A program made the translations under genes and the position numbers. A model generated the notes under the pieces. The model was not told the origin of the DNA and searched no databases. It saw only the letters and a list, made by a program, of their open reading frames with translations. Positions 7,917 to 17,207 of a stretch of DNA of 64,000 bases are shown one piece after another. Numbering within the stretch: position 1 is the first letter of the stretch; each line of letters starts with the position of its first letter. Origin of the DNA: Candidatus Gastranaerophilales bacterium (lineage in GTDB: Bacteria; Cyanobacteriota; Vampirovibrionia; Gastranaerophilales; Gastranaerophilaceae); assembly GCA_910587815.1 (NCBI GenBank), contig CAJUNK010000013.1, positions 14,187 to 78,186 of the forward strand. Reading direction: 5' to 3'.

Positions 7917-8384
7917 TTAAACTGTGGCTGTTGGAGCTCCTGTATTAGAGCCGTTGTTTCCATTTGTATGAGCGTGGCTATTTGAATGCTGCCGCACTGA
8001 ATCAAGCGTGCCTCTTGAATCCTGCACTTCGCCGCCTGCTATAATGTTTTTACTTACATAAAGGTTTTCAACCTCTAAATTGAAGCTTTTAGAGCCTTCT
8101 GTGTGAGAAAAATAAGAACCGTCACCAAATTGAATAAAACTATCCCCCAAATCTTCAGGAGGCAGGTCAATTTCATTGTATATGCCGCCCAAAACAACCC
8201 CGTCACACAAATCGTCTGTTAAAATAACAGCAACAAGCTGTCCTGCTTCAGGCATTATTTTCGATTTTTTTGTTACGGTAAATTTCTGCGGCACTTTAAC
8301 CCACAAGTCTTCTAATCCCCAGGCTTCAAAATGAACCTTTGCTTCCAAGCCTTTTATCTCTTTTATTGTACCGAATTCAAGCAT
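7917..8384 (-). CDS. Baseplate assembly protein V (tail spike)
   Basis: The 155-residue product has an N-terminal OB-like domain (FGTIKEIKGLEAKVHF, then PEAGQLVAVILTDD and GVVLGGIYNE) and a C-terminal beta-spike with SHAHTNGNNGSNTGAPTA. The H-x-H motif is the metal-binding tip signature of gpV and Mu gp45 spikes that pierce the outer membrane. This supports a Gram-negative-type host. It overlaps the gpD gene by 22 bases. Confidence 0.87.
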   Translation of the reverse strand: MLEFGTIKEIKGLEAKVHFEAWGLEDLWVKVPQKFTVTKKSKIMPEAGQLVAVILTDDLCDGVVLGGIYNEIDLPPEDLGDSFIQFGDGSYFSHTEGSKSFNLEVENLYVSKNIIAGGEVQDSRGTLDSVRQHSNSHAHTNGNNGSNTGAPTATV

Positions 8385-9379
8385 TTTGATATCTCTCCTT
8401 CCTGCCTTAATTTTGCCGTTTCATCAATTTTTAAAGTTTGTGATTTAATATGGTATTTGCCTTCGTGCTTGCCAATTCCGGTCAAATCAAAGTTTACACC
8501 TGCCATAAAAAGCTTATTTGGCTTAGATAGTTGAATCCTTCCTGTGACCTCCCTTGCGGAATTTTTTAGGGCAGATTGTGCCACGATTTTTGCTTCAGAT
8601 AATGAAGAACACCTTTTGTAAACGGTTAAAGTGTCTGTTATTTCAGTATTTCCGACTGCTGTATAAGTTTTTACCGTCTTAGATTTTAAATCCAGGTATT
8701 GCACTTTTGCTTTACCATAAATCTTTGTTACAGTATCATTCAGACTAAGGCTTTCAACATCTGAAGATTTTGATAAAGTAAATAACGGTTCCCCGGATTC
8801 AAGCTCTGCAAGCGAAGTAAAAGTTAAATATCCGTCTTTTATATTAAAAATATACCCATAAAGCTTTGATATACGTTTCAAAAAAGCAATATCCGATTCA
8901 TTTTTTTGAACAATTACACCTATTTTTACATTTCCAGTGTTGCCCAAAACCTTAAACCCGTACTGTTTTCCTATTATTTCAGCAATTTTGTTTAAGGTAT
9001 ATCCGCTCCAATTTTTTATTTTTTGCGTTCGAACAGAAAAGTTTGTTGAGGTTGCAAGTGCTTTGATTTCAATAGTGTCGCCCGATAAACCCCAGTTAAA
9101 ACTATTTTCATCAATTGTAAAAGCTCCGGGTTCAAAAACATCTTCACCGTATTGAATTGTAACACTTAATTTGTCACCTTTATTTGGATACCAAAGGTCT
9201 GAAAAATATCCGTCATTGTTGTTTAAAGTGAGCGTAAGTTCATCTGATTGTTCATCTTCAAATTCATTAAAGGTTAATTCCCTTAAATACTTTGAAAAAT
9301 CCTTACTTGCATCTTTTCCGTTACAAAGAAGCGTTACAACAGGCTTTCGTGTTTTATTTGTTGAATTTACTGTTTCCAT
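8363..9379 (-). CDS. Late control/baseplate hub protein D
   Basis: The 338-residue product is a gpD-type hub protein: it opens with KPVVTLLCNGKDASKDFSKYLRELTF, has the characteristic FEDEQSDELTLTLNN and GDKLSVTIQYG strands, then IAEIIGKQYGF, all as in P2 gpD and Mu gp44. It forms the hub of the baseplate on which the spike sits. It overlaps the X gene by 13 bases and gpV by 22. Confidence 0.87.
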   Translation of the reverse strand: METVNSTNKTRKPVVTLLCNGKDASKDFSKYLRELTFNEFEDEQSDELTLTLNNNDGYFSDLWYPNKGDKLSVTIQYGEDVFEPGAFTIDENSFNWGLSGDTIEIKALATSTNFSVRTQKIKNWSGYTLNKIAEIIGKQYGFKVLGNTGNVKIGVIVQKNESDIAFLKRISKLYGYIFNIKDGYLTFTSLAELESGEPLFTLSKSSDVESLSLNDTVTKIYGKAKVQYLDLKSKTVKTYTAVGNTEITDTLTVYKRCSSLSEAKIVAQSALKNSAREVTGRIQLSKPNKLFMAGVNFDLTGIGKHEGKYHIKSQTLKIDETAKLRQEGEISKCLNSVQ

Positions 9380-9579
9380 ACAGGAAGCCTCGTTTTATCA
9401 TTATTTGCTTTCATTTCAGGAACAGGGATTTTTAAAGTTATACCTTCAGGTAAAACAGGGCTTACTTTAACGTGCGGGTTTGCCTCAATTATGGGTAAAA
9501 TATTATAAGTAGAGCCGAATTTATAAGCTATTGTGTCCCATCTTTCATTTTGCCCGGTTGTGTATAAAATATAAGACAT
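9367..9579 (-). CDS. Tail protein X (LysM-like)
   Basis: The 70-residue product from the ATG at 9577-9579 has the gpX pattern YTTGQNERWDTIAYKFGST and NILPIIEANPHV with VLPEGITLKIP near the end. A GGAGGG ribosome-binding site precedes this ATG; the longer frame would add 11 residues from inside the next gene. gpX proteins belong to the tail terminus/baseplate set in P2-like phages. Confidence 0.83.
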   Translation of the reverse strand: MSYILYTTGQNERWDTIAYKFGSTYNILPIIEANPHVKVSPVLPEGITLKIPVPEMKANNDKTRLPVWKQ

Positions 9580-9583
9580 GATT

Positions 9584-10324
9584 TTAGAACCCTCCTCGCA
9601 ATGAGCCATCAAGCATTAATTCAGGGATTGCTCTGATGCTTTGAGCTACATTTAAAGCTTCAGCAGGGCTTAAGTTATCATTATTTTTAACAGCATCTGC
9701 ATAAGCGCCCACCGTATTATATAAATCCCCGACATTAACTCCGGTTAAATCTGTCGCAACAGAGTTTGAAACTGTCCTTACAAGCTCTTTTCCCATATCT
9801 GTTAAAGATGTATTTAAAAGAGCAGTATTAACATTTTCTTTAAACGATTCCACAGCTGAAACCCTTGCTTTTGCGGCAAGTTCTTTAATTTTGGGGTGTT
9901 TTTCACTCACCGCCTTTGTTTCATCAATCATAGAGCCTTTGCCTTCGGCTTTAAAATCAGGGTCGGGCGGCACTTCAAGCAGATTAAAATTAACCTCTGC
10001 ATAAATAATCGTGCCTTTAAGAGCTTTGGTTAAAGTTTTCTCAACAGAATTTATTACAAACTGCCCCATATATTGTTTTTGGTATACCCAGTCGATTTTA
10101 TCCCCATTTAAGGCGCATTTTTTAATTGTTTCAATTACTTTTTTAGGGTTACAAAAAGAAAAATGCAAAGGCAGAAAAACAGCATATTCGAGCAAATTTT
10201 CATTACCCCTTTGAAGAGCTGGCTTTGAATTTATACAGGGCATTTGATTATAGGTATATTCTTTTTTAGTTGACGGAGCTTCAATCATATTAAGGATTTT
10301 AAGCATATTCCATTTTTCAAACAT
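9584..10324 (-). CDS. Tail protein U-like (P2 gpU family) with an extended C-terminus
   Basis: The first 130 residues follow the gpU pattern: FLPLHFSFCNPKKVIETIKKCALNG, YMGQFVINSVEKTLT and GTIIYAEVNFNLLEV. The remaining 110 residues are helical and not part of the usual family, suggesting an added domain that packs against the tape measure. gpU usually sits between the tape measure and X, as here. Its start overlaps the stop of the tape-measure gene. Confidence 0.75.
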   Translation of the reverse strand: MFEKWNMLKILNMIEAPSTKKEYTYNQMPCINSKPALQRGNENLLEYAVFLPLHFSFCNPKKVIETIKKCALNGDKIDWVYQKQYMGQFVINSVEKTLTKALKGTIIYAEVNFNLLEVPPDPDFKAEGKGSMIDETKAVSEKHPKIKELAAKARVSAVESFKENVNTALLNTSLTDMGKELVRTVSNSVATDLTGVNVGDLYNTVGAYADAVKNNDNLSPAEALNVAQSIRAIPELMLDGSLRGGF

Positions 10325-12330
10325 TAGTAAACCCTTGCCTCTCTGCGTCTTAAAATATCAAGTATAATTTTTACAAGCTCATCCTTATATTTATATAGAA
10401 GTGCCAGGAACTCTTGTTTTGATGAGTTTGAAACATTGCTTCCCCAATGGATTGTGGGGTGAAAATCGATTTTGATGCTTTCGCTTGAATTATTGTTTAT
10501 ATTGCCTCTTCTCCAGCGGTTAGCTTCAGGCGCCGTTAAGACAGATTCACCTTTGTGAAGTTCCGCCTTGTATCCGTCAAACGGCACATAATCAAGGCCG
10601 TTAGCGTGGCTTCCGTCCACTTGTGATGCTCTGTCTTTTTTAATGTTTTTATTAATCTCTTCCGCTTTTTTGCTTTGTTCATCACCCCATTCTTTGAGTT
10701 TTCCGCCAATGCCTCTTAATCCGCCTGCTTTATTAATTAATTTACCAATCCATCCCCATAAAGTTTGAATGGCCTTAACTGCAAGGCCTATAGGGGTTGT
10801 CCAGGCTAAAATTTTAGCAGCAAACAAAACAGCAGGTTTTATAAAGTTCCAAACGGCACCGGCGCCGGTTAAAAAGCCCTGCCATAAGACAGCAAGCCAA
10901 GCTCCGCCGGCTTTAACAACTGCCCACGTTCCCTGGCAAATATTTCTAAAGCCTTCAAATTTTTTATAACAATAAATAGTGCCCGCAGCAAGCAAGGCTA
11001 TTCCTGCAACAACACCCATAATGGGCAATAGCGCAGGGTTTGCCCAGGTTACAATAGAAAAGCCGCGCATAACCTTTCTAAGTAAAATTACATTTCTTAT
11101 AATGCCACCAACAGCCATTAATGCTGTGCCGCCAAAAAGACTTACAACACCAATTCCAGCTGCCGCAATTGAAACAAAACTTGTAAGCCCTGGTGGCATT
11201 TTGTCAATAATGCTAGATACTGTTTGGAATGTACTGCCTGCGGCCTTTATGACAGGCAAAAGTGCTGTACCAAATTTAATACTTAAAGCCTGGGCATTAT
11301 TTTTCATAATCGCCATTTGATTATTAAGCCCGTCAGTTTGTTTTCTGTAGGCTTCTGATAGTGAATCTCCGCCATTTCTCATATCATTTAGGGTCTGAAG
11401 ATAGGTTGCATTATTTGCCCCTGTTAAAGAAAGAATAGCATTATATCCCTCAACGGAACCGACCAGCTGAATCAATTTTGATTGGTTGCCATTAACACCT
11501 TTGTAGATTTTATCAAAGGCGTTTACAACCCCACCAGATTTTTGAATTAAATCAGGAAAATTTTTAGCACCAAGCTTTGTAAATATTTCCATCTGTTCTT
11601 TTGAGCCACGGGACAAACCTGCAATGGCAGCCTTCATTTGTGTGTGGGCAATATTTGCTTTTAGGCCGGAAGTTGTCATAGCGGCTATAGAAGCTGAATA
11701 TTCATCCAGCTGAATTCCTGCGGCTGATACAACGCCTGCAACAGAACCAAAGCCTTGGGCAAATTCTGATATGTTTGTTTTGCCGTATTTTACAACCTTA
11801 AAAAACATATCGTAAATACCGTCTGCTTCTTTGCCTTTAAGATTAAAGGCATTTATAGCAGATGTTGCAATGTCAACGGCTTCCGCTGTGGTTGAAAGCC
11901 CCGCAACAGAAAGTTTCTCTGAACCCGCTAAAACCCTAAACTGCTCATCTGCGGATATGCCGGCAGAACGTATGGAATAAAGCCCGTCTGTCAAATCTGA
12001 TATGGCCTTTGGGGAATTTTTACCAATTTTTAAAACCTCATCCCCCATGGCTTTTAGGCTTTCAGTTTCGGTATCAATAAGGGTTGAAACATTGTTCATC
12101 CCGGCTTCAAAATCGCCTGCAATTTTAGCATTTAATCCGGATGCCGCAACAAGCGCCCCGCCAAAAACTGCTGCCTTTTGCCCTGCCTTATCAAACTTGT
12201 TTGCAGTATCTTCAAGGCTTTTATTCATTTTATTAAAAGCATCATCAGATTGTGTGCAGGCTGATTTTACGACACCACTCATTGTGTCAAATGCTTTTAG
12301 ATAAAGATTTACTTTCATATCAGCGGGCAT
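10324..12330 (-). CDS. Tape measure protein
   Basis: The 668-residue product sets tail length. It has a TP901-type core (GDFEAGMNNVSTLIDTE, AEAVDIATSAINAFNLKG, then SEFAQGFGSVAGVVSAAGI), hydrophobic segments around residues 385-450 and 465-530, and an amphipathic end. At 668 residues it predicts a fairly short tail for a contractile phage. It follows the tail chaperone gene, the usual order. Confidence 0.9.
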   Translation of the reverse strand: MPADMKVNLYLKAFDTMSGVVKSACTQSDDAFNKMNKSLEDTANKFDKAGQKAAVFGGALVAASGLNAKIAGDFEAGMNNVSTLIDTETESLKAMGDEVLKIGKNSPKAISDLTDGLYSIRSAGISADEQFRVLAGSEKLSVAGLSTTAEAVDIATSAINAFNLKGKEADGIYDMFFKVVKYGKTNISEFAQGFGSVAGVVSAAGIQLDEYSASIAAMTTSGLKANIAHTQMKAAIAGLSRGSKEQMEIFTKLGAKNFPDLIQKSGGVVNAFDKIYKGVNGNQSKLIQLVGSVEGYNAILSLTGANNATYLQTLNDMRNGGDSLSEAYRKQTDGLNNQMAIMKNNAQALSIKFGTALLPVIKAAGSTFQTVSSIIDKMPPGLTSFVSIAAAGIGVVSLFGGTALMAVGGIIRNVILLRKVMRGFSIVTWANPALLPIMGVVAGIALLAAGTIYCYKKFEGFRNICQGTWAVVKAGGAWLAVLWQGFLTGAGAVWNFIKPAVLFAAKILAWTTPIGLAVKAIQTLWGWIGKLINKAGGLRGIGGKLKEWGDEQSKKAEEINKNIKKDRASQVDGSHANGLDYVPFDGYKAELHKGESVLTAPEANRWRRGNINNNSSESIKIDFHPTIHWGSNVSNSSKQEFLALLYKYKDELVKIILDILRRREARVY

Positions 12331-12398
12331 ATTAATCCTTTGCTAAAAATAAAGGGGCAAAAGCCCCTAATATCAAGGAAAATTTATGAGATTAAATT

Positions 12399-12480
12399 GC
12401 GCGAACCGGTGTTCCGTGAGGCGGTGCGTGCGGGTTGCGATGAGCAAGCCGCAAAGCACTACGCCAGTGAACACTACGGC
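12399..12480 (+). repeat. Palindromic element, copy C (nested double copy)
   Basis: The outer copy is GCGCGAACCGGTGTTC (12399-12414) paired with GAACACTACGGC (12469-12480). Inside it sits a full inner copy (12416-12464): GTGAGGCGGTGCG, a hairpin with the GATGA loop, then GCACTACGCC. The inner copy occupies the place of the outer copy's hairpin. The element lies between the tail chaperone and tape measure, and the frameshifted chaperone frame ends within it at 12474. Confidence 0.7.
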
Positions 12481-12895
12481 TTATGTTTTTCAGGTTCCAG
12501 GTTAAGTTTTTTCCATAAAGAATGAGCTTCATTGAACCAAAAAATGATTTCATCAAATGTCATTTCATAGATTTCTTTTTTTGAGAAATGGAGGAAATGG
12601 GCTATAAAAACCATCATCTCAGTATCAGGTATTACTTTCCCGGGTTTGCACTGTCCCAGGCTTCTTCAAGAGTTATAATATCTCGTGCACTGTAATTCAA
12701 AACTTCTTCAGCAGGCATTTTTTCACCATCAAATGTGGCAATTTCGGCAATTAAATATATTACAGCCCCGAAGCCGCCTGAAGCTTTTCTTGCCTTCATT
12801 AATGCGTGCCCGTTGCTTTTTGCCGGGTCAAATTCTACCTTAACACCGTTTGAAAGTGTTAATTTTACCAAGTTTTCAGTTTGTGCTTTTGTCAT
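12474..12895 (-). CDS. Frameshifted tail assembly chaperone (E+E'-type fusion)
   Basis: A -1 slip at GGGAAAG (12635-12641), immediately before the UAA of the short chaperone, enters an open frame that encodes VIPDTEMMVFIAHF and then MTFDEIIFWFNEAHSLWKK, ending at 12474. The added part resembles the E' domain of P2 and the T part of lambda gpGT. The join is ribosomal, so the span contains one frame change. This form would coat the tape measure during assembly. Confidence 0.75.
12632..12895 (-). CDS. Tail assembly chaperone, short form
   Basis: The 87-residue product starts MTKAQTENLVKLTLSNGV and ends PGK at a UAA. It lies between tail tube and tape measure, where contractile and non-contractile phages keep two chaperones joined by programmed frameshift. 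The overlapping heptamers A AAC CCG, C CCG GGA and G GGA AAG precede its stop. The last is the slippery site of lambda gpG. Confidence 0.83.
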   Translation of the reverse strand: MTKAQTENLVKLTLSNGVKVEFDPAKSNGHALMKARKASGGFGAVIYLIAEIATFDGEKMPAEEVLNYSARDIITLEEAWDSANPGK

Positions 12896-12910
12896 TTTTT
12901 ATTCTCCGTA

Positions 12911-13417
12911 TTACTGTAATGCTAGGTCTTTTCTTACCTTTGCAAGCAAGTCAACCCCGTTTATCCTGTATATTTGATTAATGTTATCAATCACGTATTT
13001 TTCTTTGTTATTAATATAGAGTTTTGCAGCGGAAACATTAAAATCTATAGGGTAATCAAGATTTTTTTGTTGTTCTAGTTCGCCTAAAAGACTGAATTTT
13101 TTGCTTGAAGCCCTTATGATAAGTTTTGCCTGTTCTGACCCTACAAGGCTTTCATTTGAATATTCTTCAAGCGCACCATAAATTGTAAAATTAAGCCATC
13201 CAAAGGGGTTTGAGATTGCATTAAAAACATCCTTATCAAAGCCCTGAATATTAATGTTGCTGGTCATTGACTTAAAAGCTGTGTTTACATCATAACTACC
13301 AAAACCATGAGTTATTGTAGCGGTTTCCATTTCAATATCGGGCGCTGTTACTTTGTTTGCGATACCAAATAAAGATTTTCCAAGATATATATTTGATTTT
13401 GTAAGTACTGTTACCAT
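12911..13417 (-). CDS. Tail tube protein (FII-like)
   Basis: The 168-residue product follows the P2 FII/major tail tube family, with a conserved GSYDVNTAFKSMTSNINIQGFD stretch in the first half (shown in part) and a helix-strand C-terminus. It forms the inner tube below the sheath. It directly follows the sheath gene and precedes the chaperone, the standard order. Confidence 0.83.
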   Translation of the reverse strand: MVTVLTKSNIYLGKSLFGIANKVTAPDIEMETATITHGFGSYDVNTAFKSMTSNINIQGFDKDVFNAISNPFGWLNFTIYGALEEYSNESLVGSEQAKLIIRASSKKFSLLGELEQQKNLDYPIDFNVSAAKLYINNKEKYVIDNINQIYRINGVDLLAKVRKDLALQ

Positions 13418-13447
13418 TGTTTAAATCCTTCCTTTTGCCCTGACTAT

Positions 13448-14875
13448 TTAGCCAACAAGGCTTTTTGTAATGATTTTTATATCCAAATGCGGTAGGTTTG
13501 TAATGCGCTCGGCACATCCAACAGGGCAATAATCCCAAGGCAAGTATAAATGCCCGTTTGAAATGTTTTCTGCCGTATTTAAAGTTTCATCAAAATATGC
13601 TTCGCCCCCGTAAATCAAAGGGTCATCCCCGCTTGCCCAAGCTGCAAATTTATCGTTAATTTTAGCTACAATGTCATCGATAAAGCCGCGGGTGATTTTT
13701 TCTGCAACACAGACAAACTGTGAATCCTGAATACTTTTTATGATAAAATCAGTCGTTCTTTGGCAGTGTTCAAAAGTTTTTATACCTGATTTTGAAGGAA
13801 AGCTTGAATTCCTTGCGCCCCAGAAATAGTAAACACCTTTATAGTTAATAACTGTTGCAATACCAAGAGCATTGATACGGTTAGAATCCGTTGTGGGGTC
13901 ATCAAGCATAAAAGAAATAGGGAATTCCATACCCTTTGCAATTGAAATCGGGGTATTGCTGATTGATTTTGCACAGTTTCTTTCTCTGTCGAGCTTTACC
14001 CTTAAACCTGCTGCCACAGGGCTTAAAGGTTTTGAAGTTGTTTTATCTTCGTATTGGTTGTATCTTTCCGTCCAAGGGCCGCATAACATTGAGCGCCTTG
14101 ATGATGTTGTAAGGTCAACGCTATTAACAGGTTTAAGCCGCGCTTTTTCCATTAAATTAACGTTTGTGCTCTTTGGAACATCAAGATAAGAAAACGCCCG
14201 AAGCCTTTCAGATATTGTTTCAATGGCAGTTCTAACGTTTTTGGATGAAAATCCGGGGGCGATAATTATACCGGGAACCACACCGTATTCTGCTACGATA
14301 TCCCAAATGGCCTGCAAGCCGGTTCTGACGTTATCTTTATCAACAGCGCCTATAATATCGGCATCTGTTACTTTGGAAAAATCAACATATTTATAACTTG
14401 CCGTTACATTTTCTTGGCTTTCTTTAAGCGCCCCGTCTTCTAAAACCGTGATTTTACCTGTTTTTTGGTCGAATTCAAAATCCTTATCAATTTCAAGTGC
14501 ATTTTCACCCTGTTTTAATACAAGATTTTGAATTCCCTTTTCAGATAAAGCGCAAACACCATCTGAAAATGTTATTGACTTATCAACAGATGCCGTATGT
14601 TTATCGTTATCAAAAACGTTTATACAATAAATATTTGCACCACCCGATAAATCAAGAATGGTTTGAACCGCTTCAGGGATTGTAAAGCCTTCAATATTAT
14701 TTCCAATATCACCGGTGTAATTGTAATTTACGATTTTTGTAACCTTCTGAGGGTTTTCAACCGCGTAAACAGGCATTGTGCCTATAATTGCAACGCTTGA
14801 TATATCGGCATCTTGAATGGTAAAATTATTGCTTTCTACTTCTTTTGATTCAACACCGTGTAAAAAATCTGTCAT
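13448..14875 (-). CDS. Tail sheath protein
   Basis: The 475-residue product (start at the ATG at 14873-14875 by position and AAGG ribosome-binding site) is a contractile sheath: an N-terminal domain beginning MTDFLHGVESKEV with SSVAIIGTMPVYA, a middle with GIIIAPGFSSKNVRTAI, and a C-terminal domain with YYFWGARNSS and CQRTTDFIIKSI. Sheath proteins show that the phage is a myovirus. It overlaps the gp37-like gene upstream by a few bases. Confidence 0.9.
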   Translation of the reverse strand: MTDFLHGVESKEVESNNFTIQDADISSVAIIGTMPVYAVENPQKVTKIVNYNYTGDIGNNIEGFTIPEAVQTILDLSGGANIYCINVFDNDKHTASVDKSITFSDGVCALSEKGIQNLVLKQGENALEIDKDFEFDQKTGKITVLEDGALKESQENVTASYKYVDFSKVTDADIIGAVDKDNVRTGLQAIWDIVAEYGVVPGIIIAPGFSSKNVRTAIETISERLRAFSYLDVPKSTNVNLMEKARLKPVNSVDLTTSSRRSMLCGPWTERYNQYEDKTTSKPLSPVAAGLRVKLDRERNCAKSISNTPISIAKGMEFPISFMLDDPTTDSNRINALGIATVINYKGVYYFWGARNSSFPSKSGIKTFEHCQRTTDFIIKSIQDSQFVCVAEKITRGFIDDIVAKINDKFAAWASGDDPLIYGGEAYFDETLNTAENISNGHLYLPWDYCPVGCAERITNLPHLDIKIITKSLVG

Positions 14876-14876
14876 T

Positions 14877-15338
14877 TTATACTGCCTTTCTAGGAAATAA
14901 CACATCTAAATCATCTTCAGATATGCTTAAATTTTTATTTTCATCGACCACTGGCAGATTCACACATACACTGAGTGAATACCAAAGGTCGCCATTGATT
15001 TCATCTTCAAAAACAAGCTTTTTTAGCGTCAATCTTTTGTTTAAGATATCAAGCCCGTTTAAAGTCTTTACTAATTTTTTAAGAAACTCATAGGCTTCTC
15101 TGTGGTTTTGAAGATACCTTGCCGAGAAAAATACCGTGAAATTATAATCAGTATTGCAATTTACAGCCGTTAGGGTGTTTTGAACCTGAAAAACCATATT
15201 TTCAAAACGGGTTAAGAAACATCCGGTGGGTGATGTATTGTGAAATTCTTCAAAATTTACAGGAAAAGGCAAAACATCAAATTCCGGGAATTTCTCTTCC
15301 AAAGTTTGAGATATTCTGTTTTCAACTGTATCTATCAA
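14877..15338 (-). CDS. Mu gp37-like (DUF1834) tail-terminator-type protein
   Basis: The 153-residue product starts MIDTVENRISQTLEEKFPEF and has the typical GCFLTRFENMVF middle and a helix pattern REAYEFLKKLVKTL. It lies between gp36-like and sheath genes as in Mu, where gp37 acts as the tail terminator. Function follows from synteny and general similarity. Confidence 0.75.
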   Translation of the reverse strand: MIDTVENRISQTLEEKFPEFDVLPFPVNFEEFHNTSPTGCFLTRFENMVFQVQNTLTAVNCNTDYNFTVFFSARYLQNHREAYEFLKKLVKTLNGLDILNKRLTLKKLVFEDEINGDLWYSLSVCVNLPVVDENKNLSISEDDLDVLFPRKAV

Positions 15339-15796
15339 AGTCTAAAGCCTTTCATAACGTCGTCTGAAAATATTTTTGAATTGGCGCCCTTGTTGGTTAA
15401 AATCATTGGTGCGGGTTTTGATACTTCTTTGTCCGGGTGTTCGTGCGGCAAATCCAGTATCATTGTTTCTTTTTGGATGTTTTTTAAAAGATTTATTGCA
15501 ACATCATAGCTGTCTTTTATATGCTCAGGCAGCTTGCGGGGTCGTCTTGAATAGAGTCTGAATGCCGTAAGGTCAACTGCTATTTGTGTTAAAATCGGCG
15601 GTACAAACTTTAAGGGCAGTTTGTATTTGTTTCTAAGATATGAATTTATGATTTCATCTGCGTAAGAAATAGCGTTTTCAGCCTGTTTTGTATTGATTTC
15701 CTTAACATCCCGGGCAAGAGTCTCATCGTTTGTTAAATTGATAAGCTCTTGCATTGGAATTAAGGATGTGAGATTTTCCAAGGTACAATAAGACAC
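15335..15796 (-). CDS. Mu gp36-like head-completion protein (DUF1320)
   Basis: The 153-residue product starts MSYCTLENLTSLIP and has AISYADEIINSYLRNKYKLP with a later AVDLTAFRLYSRR, the DUF1320 pattern. These proteins act at the head-to-tail joint. It starts directly after the capsid gene and overlaps the next gene by four bases. Confidence 0.82.
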   Translation of the reverse strand: MSYCTLENLTSLIPMQELINLTNDETLARDVKEINTKQAENAISYADEIINSYLRNKYKLPLKFVPPILTQIAVDLTAFRLYSRRPRKLPEHIKDSYDVAINLLKNIQKETMILDLPHEHPDKEVSKPAPMILTNKGANSKIFSDDVMKGFRL

Positions 15797-16741
15797 TTAG
15801 ACTACTCCTTTAAGCAAAGCACCACAGGCCGGACAACATATTAAGTCGATGTAAGATGCATAAGGCCTTATTATTTCGCAGCCTTCTAAGCCTTTATCTT
15901 CATCAAAATATGTTCCAACCGTGTAATCTTTATACACGGCACTATATCCGTATGTTATACCGTAATCGGTTGTTGCAAGAGGGTCGATATTTAAAAGTAT
16001 TATGTCATCTTCCCAACAAGATTTTATAGACGCATTTTGGCCTTTTTTTGCGCCATTCATCTTGCTTTGGCCAATAAAAATGTTTTCAAACAAAAATAAT
16101 TCTTTTATTGCTTCAAAAGTTATCATTGCGGAAATTTCTGATTCACTTACACCCTTGTTAAGGGTTAAGGATTTTATTACAGATTTATCGCGACGTAATT
16201 TAGAAAACGCACGTTCAGAAAGAACCATTGTATTAGCGCCGCCTAAAACCTTTCCTTTGTATTCTTCAATCATATCTACAGCCATAGACTTATCACTGCC
16301 TAATTTTTCATCTTTTCCAAGATTGTAAGTGTTGCCCGTCAAATAGTTGTTTACATCCGAAAGTTTTTTGCTGAGGTCAACTTCTCTGGCAGTTTTTAGA
16401 GAGTTTACAAGTTGCATTGTCATAATGGCTTTAATATCTGTGCCTTGTTTTGCCGCACTGACTATTTTTGTCTTTGGAATCATATCTTTTAGTGAATGAT
16501 TTTCAACTGATGAAGTTACTTTCTCTGAACCAAACTCCATCATGTTTGCTTCGCCTTTGTCGCCAATTCTTGTTTCAGGTATAGATGATTTTAGAATATC
16601 CTTGTAAACCAAGTGTTTAAAAGACTCCTGAGCTACGGGTACATTAGGGAAAATTTTATCAGCTATAAGCTTTTTATTTGTGTATCCGAGTGCGACACCT
16701 GTTAATTCAGGCTCTATTTGAAATTTTTCTTCTCCTGACAT
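15797..16741 (-). CDS. Major capsid protein
   Basis: The 314-residue product lies between a decoration protein and gp36-like gene, at the position of the Mu gpT capsid. It has a central helical region (TAREVDLSKKLSDVNNYLTG) and a C-terminal segment with PLATTDYGITYGYSAV and GCEIIRPYASYIDLI. The last residues contain a CPAC pair. The fold is taken to be HK97-like from context; the family signature is not strong by eye. Confidence 0.75.
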   Translation of the reverse strand: MSGEEKFQIEPELTGVALGYTNKKLIADKIFPNVPVAQESFKHLVYKDILKSSIPETRIGDKGEANMMEFGSEKVTSSVENHSLKDMIPKTKIVSAAKQGTDIKAIMTMQLVNSLKTAREVDLSKKLSDVNNYLTGNTYNLGKDEKLGSDKSMAVDMIEEYKGKVLGGANTMVLSERAFSKLRRDKSVIKSLTLNKGVSESEISAMITFEAIKELFLFENIFIGQSKMNGAKKGQNASIKSCWEDDIILLNIDPLATTDYGITYGYSAVYKDYTVGTYFDEDKGLEGCEIIRPYASYIDLICCPACGALLKGVV

Positions 16742-16757
16742 TATTTTATTCTCCTAT

Positions 16758-17207
16758 TTAATTATCTATTCCGCTTGGAATTGATGTTTCACTATTGGGG
16801 CTTGTTCCGTTAGGGGTTGTTGTGGGTGTTGTATCACCGCCTTCATTTGTGTTTGATGTTTCAAATGTGCGGTTTATGGTAACAATTGCCTGAATAATAT
16901 CACCGCTAACAGCATCTTGTAGTGCAACTGCGCCGATATTATCTCCGGCATCTGCTTTAATGGCATAACCGTTTTCATCAGATGTTAAAGCGTCGCCTGC
17001 ACTAAAGGTACCACCCGCCAGAATCAAAGCAATCTCACCCGGCATAAACACATCTGCTATGTCATTTTCAGTAGTGTTAGTGCTGTCTGTAACCCCTATG
17101 ATGTTATCCGTTGCAACACTTGCGGCTTTAATAGATTTTTCATCGTTAAATTTAACAAAGCTATATGCTGGTATTGCACTGGAAGCTTGATAGCTTTTTA
17201 TCGTCAT
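16758..17207 (-). CDS. Capsid decoration protein (DUF2190-like)
   Basis: The 149-residue product has the DUF2190 beta-barrel pattern AYSFVKFNDEKSIKAAS, NIIGVTDSTNTTE, then GTFSAGDALTSDENGYA and a Pro/Thr-rich tail. It is coded between scaffold/protease and capsid genes, where Mu-like phages place it, and would sit on the shell surface. It starts directly after the protease/scaffold stop. Confidence 0.82.
   Translation of the reverse strand: MTIKSYQASSAIPAYSFVKFNDEKSIKAASVATDNIIGVTDSTNTTENDIADVFMPGEIALILAGGTFSAGDALTSDENGYAIKADAGDNIGAVALQDAVSGDIIQAIVTINRTFETSNTNEGGDTTPTTTPNGTSPNSETSIPSGIDN

Noticed and set aside
12340..12525. Plus-strand open frame of 61 codons across palindrome C
   Set aside because: It lies opposite the frameshift extension of the tail chaperone; the repeated codons come from the palindromic element.
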